From an uncultured Lachnospiraceae bacterium (GTDB lineage: Bacteria > Bacillota > Clostridia > Lachnospirales > Lachnospiraceae): DNA of 55,798 nucleotides. Of the stretch, positions 32,515 to 41,837 are shown piece after piece; positions within the stretch are counted from its first letter, which is position 1, and each line of letters opens with the position of its first letter. A model generated the notes under the pieces. That model had not been told where the DNA came from, made no database searches, and saw only the letters and a list, made by a program, of their open reading frames with translations. A program made the position numbers and the translations under genes. The DNA is taken from contig CAJUTU010000026.1 of NCBI GenBank assembly GCA_910589385.1, positions 1-55,798 of the forward strand, written 5' to 3'.

Positions 32515-33987
32515 ATGAGTTCAGAGCACTTTAGCAAGATGGAAATAGACGCGATAGGCGAAATACTCAATATCAGCCTTGGCGCATCTGCTACGGCAGT
32601 TTCTACAATGCTGAATGCCAGGGTGGATATTACTACGCCAATTGTAAATGTTGTAAGTAAAGACGAATTCGAGATGGATCCGGTTGACCCGGCGGTTGGC
32701 GTTGAGATTACATATGTTGCAGGGCTGGAAGGCGAAAATGTCATGCTTTTAAAGCGGCATGACGTAAAAGTAATTGTAGAGATGGTCATGGGCATGGAGA
32801 TTGCCGATGAAGATTTTGAGTTGGATGAGATCAATATCAGTGCAGTCTGTGAAGTCATGAACCAGATGATGGGAGCATCGGCTACAGCGTTGTCAGAATT
32901 TTTGGGAAGAATGGTAAATATCTCCACTCCAATTTCTTTTGAAGTGGCGAATGAACAGGAATTTATCGACAAATACTTTGTAGATGACCGTCCCAAAGTG
33001 GTTGTAGGGTTTACCTTGAAGATTGCTGACAGACTGGAAAGTGAATTTTTCAATGTGATGCCGATGCAGCTGGCAAAAGGACTTGTGGAAGGGTTCCTGC
33101 CAGAGGATGCGATCATAGATATAGGACAGTATGACAAGGAAGAAGCTCTCGCTGTAGCCAGCGCGCCAGAGCCGGCGTCGTCAGGAGGCGGTGGAAATCT
33201 TTCCCAGGCAGAAATTGAAAAATTGCTTGCAGGCGGCAGTGAGCCAGAACCAGCACCAGCACCTGCTCCAGCGCCGTCGGGAGGCGGTGGGAAGCTTTCC
33301 CAGGAAGAGATAGAAAAACTACTTGCAGGCGGCAGTGAGCCAGAACCAGCGCCAGCACCTGCTCCGGCTCCATCAGGCGGAGGAGCGAAGCTTTCTCAGG
33401 AAGAGATAGAAAAAATGCTTGCTGGTAACAGTGGAGCGGATACGGCTCCCGCAGCAGCGCCAAGTATGCCTGCAGCAGCGCCGATGGCAAGTGCACCGCA
33501 GATGCCGGTACAGCCTGTGATGCAGGCGGCAGTGAGCCCGGATGTGGCGATGATGCAGATGCAGATGATGCAGCAGATGATGCAGCAGATGCAGGCCATG
33601 CAGCAGCAGATGTTGGATAGGACGGCAGAAAAACCTGTAGAAAAGCATACGGAACCGAAGATGATCCATGTACAGTCACCGAACCAGCAGAACTTGAAGC
33701 CGGACAGCGGTATCGTGCTTGAAGGTGTGCAGGAAGAGAACATGGAACTGATCATGAGCGTTCCTCTTGAGATTTCCGTAGAGATTGGAAGGACCAGAAA
33801 GCTTGTCAAGGATATCCTTGATTTCACAAAGGGCTCCCTTGTGGTTCTGGATAAACTCGCAGGAGAGCAGGTGGATCTGTTTGTCAATGGACAGTGCATC
33901 GCCAAGGGTGATGTTGTCGTTGTAGAAGATAATTTTGGAATTCGTATTACAGAGATCATGAAGGTCAATCTGGCTGCATTAGAGTAG
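32515..33987 (+). CDS. fliY: flagellar motor switch phosphatase FliY (FliN domain)
   Basis: A 490-residue protein. ATG 32515 is preceded by AAAGGAG. Residues 1-205 form a CheC-like CheY-P phosphatase with two sites, EILN near residues 14-17 and a second EVMN, each followed by ...P. Residues ~225-325 form a linker with three 32-residue repeats, each starting LSQ[AE]EIEK[LM]LAG (Leu229, 261, 293) and then Pro/Ala-rich. A Met/Gln-rich segment follows. The C-terminal FliN domain (VPLEISVEIGRTRKLVKDIL) is about 415-490. The repeated motif resembles the FliM/FliY N-terminal CheY-P-binding peptide, which here is not at the N-terminus. Confidence 0.95.
   Translation: MSSEHFSKMEIDAIGEILNISLGASATAVSTMLNARVDITTPIVNVVSKDEFEMDPVDPAVGVEITYVAGLEGENVMLLKRHDVKVIVEMVMGMEIADEDFELDEINISAVCEVMNQMMGASATALSEFLGRMVNISTPISFEVANEQEFIDKYFVDDRPKVVVGFTLKIADRLESEFFNVMPMQLAKGLVEGFLPEDAIIDIGQYDKEEALAVASAPEPASSGGGGNLSQAEIEKLLAGGSEPEPAPAPAPAPSGGGGKLSQEEIEKLLAGGSEPEPAPAPAPAPSGGGAKLSQEEIEKMLAGNSGADTAPAAAPSMPAAAPMASAPQMPVQPVMQAAVSPDVAMMQMQMMQQMMQQMQAMQQQMLDRTAEKPVEKHTEPKMIHVQSPNQQNLKPDSGIVLEGVQEENMELIMSVPLEISVEIGRTRKLVKDILDFTKGSLVVLDKLAGEQVDLFVNGQCIAKGDVVVVEDNFGIRITEIMKVNLAALE
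33187..33425 (+). repeat. 96-bp tandem repeat within fliY
   Basis: Two complete 96-bp periods and a partial third. The CTTTC(C/T)CAG(G) core of the LSQ codons starts at 33199, 33295 and 33391. The first half of each unit encodes the EIEKLLAGG motif and the second the EPEPAPAPAPAPS linker. Confidence 0.9.
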
Positions 33988-34035
33988 AGAGATGCAAGGG
34001 CGGGTTACGCAGTATCAGAGTAAGAAGGGATTTAT

Positions 34036-34380
34036 ATGTGGAGTATGTTCGCCACGGTTGTCATTGTGGCATTTATCATTTACTTAAGCTATCTTGCCAG
34101 CAGATACCTGGGCAGAGGCATAGCGAAAATCAGCAGTTCCCGTTATATGCGCCTGATTGACCAGATTACTCTGGGCCAGGAGAGGTATATTGCTATCGTA
34201 CAGGTGAGCGGGAAGTATCTGCTTGTGGGGATTACTGCGGGCCAGGTCAATATTCTGTCTGAATTGAGTGACGAAGAATTATTTCCGCTGACACCGGAGG
34301 AAGAAAACGGGGAGATAAGGACACCGGATTTCCGGGGAATGCTGGATAAGCTGAATGGCCTGGGCAGGAAGAGGAGGTAA
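34036..34380 (+). CDS. fliO: flagellar export protein FliO/FliZ
   Basis: A 114-residue small membrane protein: one N-terminal TM (about 3-22), then a basic cytoplasmic domain (ITLGQERYIAIVQVSGKYLLVGITAGQVNILSEL) typical of FliO/FliZ, ending in GLGRKRR. It helps assemble the FliP pore. Identification rests on this motif and on its place before fliP. Confidence 0.88.
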   Translation: MWSMFATVVIVAFIIYLSYLASRYLGRGIAKISSSRYMRLIDQITLGQERYIAIVQVSGKYLLVGITAGQVNILSELSDEELFPLTPEEENGEIRTPDFRGMLDKLNGLGRKRR

Positions 34381-34385
34381 GTTTT

Positions 34386-35078
34386 GTGTACGATGCACTG
34401 GTAAACGTAAATGGTGAACAAGTGCCAACATTAGATATATTACTGTTGCTGACGATCATATCACTTCTGCCGTCACTTTTAATTATGGTGACTTCATTTG
34501 CAAGGACGATGATTATCCTTTCTTTTTTGAGGACTGCGATGGGAGTCCAGCAGACACCGCCCAACATGGTACTGGTAGGAATTGCGATTTTTCTGACGTT
34601 ATATATTATGAATCCGGTAATTTCAGCCATCAATACAGATGCTTATACTCCATACAGGAATAATGAGATTACGCAGGAGGAGGCCCTGGAGCGTGCGCAG
34701 GTTCCGCTGAAGCGGTTCATGCTCAGCAATACGGAGACAAGCTCGCTGAATCTGTTTGCTGATTTTTCGGGACAGGATCTCCCTGATGAGGCGGACTATG
34801 AGGAGAGGGACGAATATGTGGATGCGTTGATAGACCTTCCTATGACGACAGTGATCCCCTCCTTTATGACAAGTGAACTGAAACGTGGGTTCACAGCAGG
34901 GTTTTTGTTATATATTCCATTCCTCCTGATTGATATTGTTGTGTCCAGTACACTGATGTCCATGGGTATGATGATGCTTCCGCCGGCAATGATCTCTATG
35001 CCGTTTAAGCTGCTGCTGTTCATTACTGTGGATGGATGGGAATTGTTATTTTCAAATATTGTTAAGAGTTTTAACTGA
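34386..35078 (+). CDS. fliP: flagellar export gate protein FliP
   Basis: A 230-residue core component of the type III export gate. The start is GTG. Hydrophobic segments are near 18-38, 55-75, 165-185 and 195-215. Conserved stretches are MVTSFARTMIILSFLRTAMGVQQTPPN and the C-terminal LLIDIVVSSTLMSMGMMMLPPAMISMPFKLLLFI. A cleavable signal peptide, present in some FliP proteins, is not obvious here. Confidence 0.97.
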   Translation: MYDALVNVNGEQVPTLDILLLLTIISLLPSLLIMVTSFARTMIILSFLRTAMGVQQTPPNMVLVGIAIFLTLYIMNPVISAINTDAYTPYRNNEITQEEALERAQVPLKRFMLSNTETSSLNLFADFSGQDLPDEADYEERDEYVDALIDLPMTTVIPSFMTSELKRGFTAGFLLYIPFLLIDIVVSSTLMSMGMMMLPPAMISMPFKLLLFITVDGWELLFSNIVKSFN

Positions 35079-35159
35079 GTTTACCCAAAGGGCATGAGGC
35101 CATATGTGTCTTTTCGGATAGTTTTTCATAAGGTATAAGAATAAGGGGAGGCGCAGAAG

Positions 35160-35417
35160 ATGATAACAAATGAGCAGATAGGGGATTTGATGTATGAGCT
35201 GTTTGTGCTGATCATCCAGGTTGCCGGACCGCTTCTGGTGGTCAGCATGATTGTAGGAGTTTTTATTTCTATTATCCAGGCAGCTACACAGATCCATGAG
35301 CAGACAATTACATTTGTGCCAAAGCTTCTGGTGGTTGGGATGATTCTTGTATTCGGGGGCGGCAGGATGATGAGCCTGTTGTCAGATTTTACCATCCGTA
35401 TATTTGAGATGTTATAA
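35160..35417 (+). CDS. fliQ: flagellar export gate protein FliQ
   Basis: An 85-residue protein with two TM helices separated by IIQAATQIHEQTITFVPKL, the family signature. It packs around the FliP/FliR pore. The ATG follows GGGGAGG. Confidence 0.96.
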   Translation: MITNEQIGDLMYELFVLIIQVAGPLLVVSMIVGVFISIIQAATQIHEQTITFVPKLLVVGMILVFGGGRMMSLLSDFTIRIFEML

Positions 35418-35434
35418 GAGTGGCGTGAGGAGTG

Positions 35435-36214
35435 ATGGCATTGCCGATGGTAATTAACAGTACCGCACAGTTGACGCTGTTCTCTCTGATCATGATGCGG
35501 ATGTCCGGGTTCATCCTTTTGAACCCGATTTATGGAAGGAGCAATATACCGATGCGGTTAAAGGCGGGACTTATATTTGTCCTGACGCTTGTGGTATATA
35601 CCAATTCTGCGGGAGAGGCATTTGAAGCTGTGAGTACGTTTGAATTTGGCTTTCTTCTGATCAAAGAATTTGTAGCAGGGTATATCATTGGATATGTCAT
35701 GCAATTGTTTTTTTTTATCGTAAGTTTTTCCGGTTATATCATAGATTACCAGATGGGGCTGTCTATGGCCACGGTGTATGACCCTCAGAGCAACTCCCAG
35801 ATGGCTGTGACAGGAAGCGTTTTACAGACCTGGTTCATGCTGATGTTTTTTGCGGTGGACGGGCATCTCGCCTTGATGAAGATTATGCTCACATCCGCAG
35901 AAATCGTACCCTATGGGGGGATTTTGATCACTCAGGGACTGGCTGTCCGGATGATCGAGATTTTTTTGGAATGTGTGGAACTGGGAATCCGGTTTTCGAT
36001 TCCGATCATTGCTGCGGAGATGCTGGTAGAGGTAGGAATCGGTATTTTGAATAAGGCAGTACCGCAGATCAGTGTATTTGTCATTAATATACAGATAAAA
36101 TTAATCGTCGGCCTGGGGCTTTTATTTATTATGTTTTCACCGATCGGTGAATACCTGAACAAGATCATGACTAATATGATGAAGACTGTTCAGGGAATTT
36201 TGACATTTTTGTAG
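35435..36214 (+). CDS. fliR: flagellar export gate protein FliR
   Basis: A roughly 259-residue multi-spanning membrane protein. The signature FYGRSNIP-like PIYGRSNIPMRLKAGL is near 30-45, and MGLSMATVYDPQSNSQ near 108-123. The start is uncertain: GTG 35432, ATG 35435 and ATG 35447 are in frame. I prefer 35435 because GAGG lies 4 nt upstream, although that spacing is short. Confidence 0.93.
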   Translation: MALPMVINSTAQLTLFSLIMMRMSGFILLNPIYGRSNIPMRLKAGLIFVLTLVVYTNSAGEAFEAVSTFEFGFLLIKEFVAGYIIGYVMQLFFFIVSFSGYIIDYQMGLSMATVYDPQSNSQMAVTGSVLQTWFMLMFFAVDGHLALMKIMLTSAEIVPYGGILITQGLAVRMIEIFLECVELGIRFSIPIIAAEMLVEVGIGILNKAVPQISVFVINIQIKLIVGLGLLFIMFSPIGEYLNKIMTNMMKTVQGILTFL

Positions 36215-36236
36215 GAAGAAAGTGAAGTGAGAGCGT

Positions 36237-37316
36237 TTGGCGGAGAATGAGAACGGCCAGGAAAAAACCGAAAAAGCCACAGGCAAAAAGCGAAAGGATG
36301 AGCGAAAAAAAGGACACGTCGCTATGAGTAAGGATGTGGTCACTGTTGCTTCTCTTCTGGGTATCTTCCTTTGTCTGCGGCTGTTGTTCCCGATGATCGT
36401 GGAGACGGTCCAGGGGGCTTTGGTATATCACATTTCCGCAGTGGGGATGTGGTCGGATCTTTCATTTGCGCACCAGCAGGAGATTGGCTGGCAGGCAGTG
36501 TGGGTGATAATAAAATGTGTCCTTCCGATGGGGCTGCTTTCTATTTTGTTTGCGTTTCTTGCGACAGGGGTACAGACGAAATTTCTGTTTACCCTGGATC
36601 CGTTGAAATTCAAGTTTAGTAAGCTGAATCCGGTCAAAGGCCTCATAAATTTTTTTAAGCCTGACTTGAAGAAGCTTGTAGAACTGCTGAAATCATCGAT
36701 TAAGATCATCATTTTGGGAGTGCTTTTGTTTAACATTTTGAAGGATGAGATTGGGGAAATCATAAAGATGATGGATCTGGCAGTCATTCCTTCCTGCACG
36801 TATGTACTGAATGAAATCCTGTGGATGGTCATTAAGGTCAGTATGGTATTTGCCGCGATTGCGGGATTTGATGTGTTCTATCAGTTTTGGTCTTTTGAGA
36901 AAGACATGAAGATGACCAAAGAAGAGGTCAAGGAAGAGTACAAACAGATGGAAGGAGATCCCAAGGTTAAGAGCAAGATCCGTAGTATCCAGCAGCAGAG
37001 GGCCAGGAGCAGGATGATGCAGGCAGTGCCTGACGCAGATGTGATCATCCGTAACCCTACCCATTATGCGGTTGCTTTGAAATATGATATTGACCATGAC
37101 AATGCGCCCATTCTGATTGCAAAAGGCCAGGATTCGCTGGCGCTGAAGATTGTGGAGATTGGTGAAGAGAACGGGGTTACGGTGCTGGAGAATAAACCGC
37201 TTGCACGGGGGCTTTATGCATCGACGCCTGTTGATGGTGAAATCCCGGCAGAATATTATGGGGTTGTAGCGGAGATCCTTGTTGAAATATTCCGTATGAA
37301 TAAAAAAATGGTGTAG
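36237..37316 (+). CDS. flhB: flagellar export switch protein FlhB
   Basis: A 359-residue protein. The start is TTG (MAENENGQEKTEKATGKKRKDERKKG) behind GTGAGAG. Four TM helices lie between about 35 and 220. The cytoplasmic domain contains the autocleavage motif N273-P-T-H, needed for the switch from hook to filament substrates together with FliK. The motif is intact. Confidence 0.97.
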   Translation: MAENENGQEKTEKATGKKRKDERKKGHVAMSKDVVTVASLLGIFLCLRLLFPMIVETVQGALVYHISAVGMWSDLSFAHQQEIGWQAVWVIIKCVLPMGLLSILFAFLATGVQTKFLFTLDPLKFKFSKLNPVKGLINFFKPDLKKLVELLKSSIKIIILGVLLFNILKDEIGEIIKMMDLAVIPSCTYVLNEILWMVIKVSMVFAAIAGFDVFYQFWSFEKDMKMTKEEVKEEYKQMEGDPKVKSKIRSIQQQRARSRMMQAVPDADVIIRNPTHYAVALKYDIDHDNAPILIAKGQDSLALKIVEIGEENGVTVLENKPLARGLYASTPVDGEIPAEYYGVVAEILVEIFRMNKKMV

Positions 37317-37319
37317 AAG

Positions 37320-39425
37320 ATGAAGAATCTATTGAACAACGCGGTATCATTGATCGTAGTTATGATCGTACTGCTTTTGATCATACCGTTAAATCCAGTT
37401 CTGCTGGATGTGATGATTATTTTAAATATGGCTGTAGGGCTGATCATCCTGTTGATCAGTATGAATATCAAAGAGGCGCTGGAATTTTCTATCTTCCCGT
37501 CCCTGCTTCTGATCACAACCTTATATCGTATTGGAATCAACGTATCTACGACAAGAAGCATTTTGAGCAGCGGCGGTTCTGCCGGAGCGGTGATTGCTGC
37601 TATGGGAGATTTCGTACTGCAGGGCAATGCGGTTGTCGGAGTTGTTATCTTCCTGATCATTGTAATGGTGCAGTTCCTCGTTATCAATAAAGGCGCGGAG
37701 CGTGTCGCAGAGGTAGCAGCCCGTTTTACATTGGATGCGATGCCAGGTAAGCAGATGGCGATTGATGCCGACCTGAGTACCGGGCTGATCGATGAGCAGG
37801 AGGCCAAAGAGAGACGTTACAAAATTCAAAAGGAAGCAGATTTTTACGGCGCCATGGATGGTGCCACGAAGATTGTAAAGGGAGATGCTACACTTTCTAT
37901 TGTTACAACTGCAGTCAACTTCCTGGGCGGCTGTATCATTGGTATGGTACAGGGAGGGATGGAATTCTCAGAAGTGCTTTCCGTGTATACCATCGCCACC
38001 ATCGGCGACGGTCTGGTAGGCCAGATCCCGGCGCTTTTGATTTCTACGGCGACAGGTATGATCGTAACCCGTGCGGTTGCGGAAGACAGCTTGAATCTGG
38101 AAGTGACAGGACAGTTTTCGGCACAGCCAAAGGCTATCATGATCGCGGGCGGTGTGCTTGCAGTTTTGATCGCGGTTCCGGGAATGCCGAAGATCCAGCT
38201 TTCTATTATTGCGTTGACTATGATGCTCGGCGGATACTATCTGCTCCGCCGTATGGAGGAGATGGGCGAACCTGTCTCCGCTTTGGGCGGCGCAGGCGGC
38301 GGCCCTGGAGGTATGGGCGGTCCTGGGCCCATTGACGAAGAGCAGCTTCTGGCTGAGGAAGAAAGTAATTTTAAGGATATCAACAGTGTATATTCATTGA
38401 TCAATGTAGAGCCTATAGAAATGGAATTTGGTTACAGCCTGATTCCGCTTGTAGATGAGGAAAGCGGCGGTAAGATGATTGACCGTATTGTAATTTTCCG
38501 GCGGCAGTATGCCCAGGAAATGGGGTTAGTCATTCCTTCCATCCGGCTTCGTGACAGTTCTTACTTGAATACAAACCAGTATTTGATCAAGATTCGAGGC
38601 GAGGAGGTTGCAAAGGGTGAAATCCTGATCGATTATTACCTTGCCTTAGAGCCGCCGAATGTGGAGAAAGAAATTGAGGGTATTGAAACTATTGAGCCTG
38701 CATATGGTATTCCGAGTAAATGGATTACGATGGATAAGAGGGAAATGGCGGAAATCTATGGATATACGGTTATTGACCCACTTTCTGTTATGCTGACGCA
38801 TCTGTCGGAAACCGTGAAGAAGCATGCACATGAACTGCTGAACAGACAGGAAGTGGTTCGTCTGGTCGAGAATCTCAAAAAGCAGTCTCCGGAGCTTGTG
38901 GAGGAGGCGATCCCGGCAATTATTTCTTATGGAGGATTCCAGAAAGTGTTGACGAACCTTTTGAAAGAGGGAATCCCGATCAAGGATATGGAGACCATTA
39001 TCGAGACAATTGTGGATTCGGCCATGACAGTAAAGGATTTGGACACGATCACAGAAAATATCCGTGTCGCTTTGAAGCGTACGATTACGAGAAAGTTCTG
39101 CGACGGCGGCAGTATGAAAGTAGTGACGCTGGATGCAGATCTGGAAAAGAGTATTATTACCAGCCTGACAAACGGGGAGAACGGTATATATCTTGCGCTT
39201 AGCCCGGATGTGATGCAGAGCGTCATCACGCAGCTTTCGGATGAGGTAAAGAAGTTCCAGGAGCTTGGCCAGCCGCCGATCGTGCTGACCAGCCAGGTGG
39301 TAAGACTGCATTTCTATCATCTGGTAGAGCAGTTTTTCCCGGATATGTTTGTGCTTTCGTTTAACGAGATCAGTAATAATATCCAGATACAGGCAATTGG
39401 AAATATTACTGCGCAGTCAAAATAA
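37320..39425 (+). CDS. flhA: flagellar export gate protein FlhA
   Basis: A 701-residue nonameric export-gate protein. Eight TM helices fill the first ~330 residues, with the conserved FHIPEP loop region (ARFTLDAMPGKQMAIDADL) at about 136-155. A Gly/Pro-rich linker follows (GGAGGGPGGMGGPGP near 321-336), then the large cytoplasmic docking domain. The start ATG is 4 nt after the flhB stop. The flhF and flhG genes, which often follow flhA, are not here; the sigma factor follows directly. Confidence 0.98.
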   Translation: MKNLLNNAVSLIVVMIVLLLIIPLNPVLLDVMIILNMAVGLIILLISMNIKEALEFSIFPSLLLITTLYRIGINVSTTRSILSSGGSAGAVIAAMGDFVLQGNAVVGVVIFLIIVMVQFLVINKGAERVAEVAARFTLDAMPGKQMAIDADLSTGLIDEQEAKERRYKIQKEADFYGAMDGATKIVKGDATLSIVTTAVNFLGGCIIGMVQGGMEFSEVLSVYTIATIGDGLVGQIPALLISTATGMIVTRAVAEDSLNLEVTGQFSAQPKAIMIAGGVLAVLIAVPGMPKIQLSIIALTMMLGGYYLLRRMEEMGEPVSALGGAGGGPGGMGGPGPIDEEQLLAEEESNFKDINSVYSLINVEPIEMEFGYSLIPLVDEESGGKMIDRIVIFRRQYAQEMGLVIPSIRLRDSSYLNTNQYLIKIRGEEVAKGEILIDYYLALEPPNVEKEIEGIETIEPAYGIPSKWITMDKREMAEIYGYTVIDPLSVMLTHLSETVKKHAHELLNRQEVVRLVENLKKQSPELVEEAIPAIISYGGFQKVLTNLLKEGIPIKDMETIIETIVDSAMTVKDLDTITENIRVALKRTITRKFCDGGSMKVVTLDADLEKSIITSLTNGENGIYLALSPDVMQSVITQLSDEVKKFQELGQPPIVLTSQVVRLHFYHLVEQFFPDMFVLSFNEISNNIQIQAIGNITAQSK

Positions 39426-39446
39426 AATTCAGATGGAGCAGCCAAT

Positions 39447-40220
39447 ATGGATACGCAGGAACAATACAAAGAGAAGTCTAATGAAGAGCTTTTACAATTG
39501 TATAAAGAGACCGGCGCCCTGGAGGTCAAACAAGAGCTTGTTATGCGCTACATTTATCTTGTGAAAAGTATTGCGCTGCAGATGCGGGATATTTATCTGA
39601 GCTTTTCCCAGGTGGACGACATCATCAGCGAGGGCGTGATCGCGATCATGTCCGCGATCGACAAGTTTGATATGGATAAGAACGTGAAGTTCGAGACATT
39701 TATTTCAAAGCGGATCAAGGGAATGATCATTGACCTGGCAAGGAAGCAGGACTGGGTGCCAAGAAGTACAAGAAAAAACACAAGAGATATTGAAGATGCG
39801 GTCACAACGTTATATAATAAACTAGGATATTATCCTTCTATCCAGGAAGTGACAGAGTATCTCAATATTACTCCGGAGAAGTATCAGGATACCATGCGCA
39901 AGGCGAGCCTGTTTAATATCCTTTCCCTCGATATGGTGCTGGCAGAAGCACAGGGGAATGAGATCGGGATGAAGCTCCCTCAGGTGGAGTCCAACGAACA
40001 GCCGGAAAATCAGTTTTTGAAGAAGGAGATTACGGAGGTACTGGCGGAAGGGATCAAGAAGCTGAAGGAAAACGAGCAGCTTGTGATTTCATTGTATTAT
40101 ATAGACGACTTGAACATGCGGCAGATAGCGGATGTGCTTCAAGTGAGTGAACCCAGGGTATCTCAGATCCACTCCAACGCGATCAAAAAGTTGAGGGCGC
40201 ATATGGAGGATTTTATATAA
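39447..40220 (+). CDS. fliA: flagellar sigma factor FliA/SigD (sigma-28 family)
   Basis: A 257-residue alternative sigma factor with region 2 (DIISEGVIAIMSAIDKFDMDKNVKFETFISKRIKGMIIDLARK), region 3 (YYPSIQEVTEYLNITPEKYQ) and region 4 (ENEQLVISLYYIDDLNMRQIADVLQVSEPRVSQIHSNAIKKLRAHM). It would direct RNA polymerase to flagellin, receptor and late genes, including the promoter at 995-1020 and possibly that before cheV. FlgM, its anti-sigma factor, is not in the window. Confidence 0.96.
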   Translation: MDTQEQYKEKSNEELLQLYKETGALEVKQELVMRYIYLVKSIALQMRDIYLSFSQVDDIISEGVIAIMSAIDKFDMDKNVKFETFISKRIKGMIIDLARKQDWVPRSTRKNTRDIEDAVTTLYNKLGYYPSIQEVTEYLNITPEKYQDTMRKASLFNILSLDMVLAEAQGNEIGMKLPQVESNEQPENQFLKKEITEVLAEGIKKLKENEQLVISLYYIDDLNMRQIADVLQVSEPRVSQIHSNAIKKLRAHMEDFI

Positions 40221-40244
40221 AAATAAGCAAAGGAGTGTAAAAAA

Positions 40245-40988
40245 ATGTTTCAGGGGTATTATGATCTGGCGTCGAATATGATAACGCAAAACCGAAACCT
40301 GAATGTCATCAGTAACAATATGACGAACATTTCCACACCGGGTTATAAGCTGGACCGGATGATGGAGAGTACGTTCCGGGATGAGATGATCTACCGGTAT
40401 GACAAGGAAGGCAAGACAGCAGTGGGGACTGTGTCTCATATGAATGTGGCGGATGAGAGGGTGACGGATTATACCGAGGGAGGTATCCGGGAGACAGGAT
40501 ATCCGCTGGATGTAGGGATTACGGGGAATGGTTTTTTTGTGATCCAGACAGCCAATGGAGTACAATATACGCGTAATGGATCATTTAATCTGGATGATGA
40601 CGGATATTTAGTCCTGCAGGGCGTCGGCCGGGTACAGGGAACCAACGGGCCGATCCAGGTGACTACAGACAAACTGGGTATTGACTCTCAGGGGCGGGTG
40701 ACTTCTGAGGATGGCAGACAATATTTTGGTACGATCCGGGTTGTGGATTTTGCGGATTATAACCAGCTTACCAAGATTACGGGAGGCATGTTTGAGGCGG
40801 CCGGACAGCCGCAGGCAGCACAGGGTGTAACTTTGACTCAGAGTTTTTTGGAGGATTCCAATGTATCTATGGCGGAGGAGATGACCAGGATGATGAGCAG
40901 CCAGCGTGTACTGCAGAGTTCGGCACAGATCTTGCGGATGTATGATCAGATGATCAGCCGGGTAACGACACTGGGCGGGCCTAATTAA
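40245..40988 (+). CDS. flgF: flagellar basal-body rod protein FlgF/FlgG family, first
   Basis: A 247-residue rod protein. The N-terminal motif is LASNMITQNRNLNVISNNMTNISTPGYK (8-35), the central part LDVGITGNGFFVIQTANGVQYTRNGSFNLDDDGYLV, and the C-terminal helix FLEDSNVSMAEEMTRMMSSQRVLQSSAQILRMYDQMI. FlgF versus FlgG cannot be decided firmly by eye; order (first of the pair) suggests FlgF. Confidence 0.88.
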   Translation: MFQGYYDLASNMITQNRNLNVISNNMTNISTPGYKLDRMMESTFRDEMIYRYDKEGKTAVGTVSHMNVADERVTDYTEGGIRETGYPLDVGITGNGFFVIQTANGVQYTRNGSFNLDDDGYLVLQGVGRVQGTNGPIQVTTDKLGIDSQGRVTSEDGRQYFGTIRVVDFADYNQLTKITGGMFEAAGQPQAAQGVTLTQSFLEDSNVSMAEEMTRMMSSQRVLQSSAQILRMYDQMISRVTTLGGPN

Positions 40989-41088
40989 CCGCAGCCTGTA
41001 GGTGCACTGCTATAGAATCCCCTGTGGGCAGCCATGTTTTCAAACTCCGCAGGGGGGAGAATATAAGATAATAAGAGAGGAGAGATAT

Positions 41089-41802
41089 ATGTACACGTCA
41101 TTTTACACAGCCGCAAGAGGTGCCATTGAAGAGCAGAGGAAGATGGATGTCATTGCCAACAACTTTGCGAGCGTGAACAACTATGGTTATAAACCGAAGT
41201 CAGCCGTATTTTCGGATCTGATGTATTATAACTTGAATAACTATACAGGCGAGGACACGCCTCTTAAAGCGGGGGTGGGAATTGTAGTTGAGAAGACGAA
41301 TACGAAATTTGACCCCACTGTTCCCACGACGACAGGAGGAGAATACGATTATTCAATCCTGGAAGATGGTTTCTTTATGCTGCTGAGCCCTGTTACAGGC
41401 GAGGTATCTTATACGAGGAACGGCCACTTCAGCCTTTCACAGAGGGGAGACGTTTTTTATCTGGTCAATGACAACGGAAATCTTGTACTGGATGAGAACC
41501 AGAACCCGATCATACAGGAAGCGGACGGGGAATTGAGCGGAGAGATCGGGGTGTATGGATTTAACATTCTGGACGGGATGCTCAGCAAAGGTAATAATGA
41601 ATTTACACCAGTTGCAAAGAATGGTGATCCTTATTTAATTCGTGGCGCGAGGCTTGTGGATCATTCTCTGGAGATGTCAGGGGTGGACACAGCGGATGAG
41701 ATTTCAAAGTTGATCGAGACGCAGAGAGCGTATTCCTATGCCTTGAAGATGGTGCAGACGTCTGATGAAGTCATGACTACGATCAACGGATTGAGATCAT
41801 AA
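41089..41802 (+). CDS. flgG: flagellar basal-body rod protein FlgF/FlgG family, second
   Basis: A 237-residue rod protein. ATG 41089 follows AGAGAGGAGAG; the ORF extension to 41002 is not family-like. The rod motif is ARGAIEEQRKMDVIANNFASVNNYGYKP near 8-35, and the C-terminal helix is EMSGVDTADEISKLIETQRAYSYALKMVQTSDEVMTTIN. Similar in plan to the preceding gene but quite divergent, so the two form different rod segments. Confidence 0.88.
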   Translation: MYTSFYTAARGAIEEQRKMDVIANNFASVNNYGYKPKSAVFSDLMYYNLNNYTGEDTPLKAGVGIVVEKTNTKFDPTVPTTTGGEYDYSILEDGFFMLLSPVTGEVSYTRNGHFSLSQRGDVFYLVNDNGNLVLDENQNPIIQEADGELSGEIGVYGFNILDGMLSKGNNEFTPVAKNGDPYLIRGARLVDHSLEMSGVDTADEISKLIETQRAYSYALKMVQTSDEVMTTINGLRS

Positions 41803-41837
41803 TGATTTGGATTATTGAAAGATAGCGAGGTAGGTAT

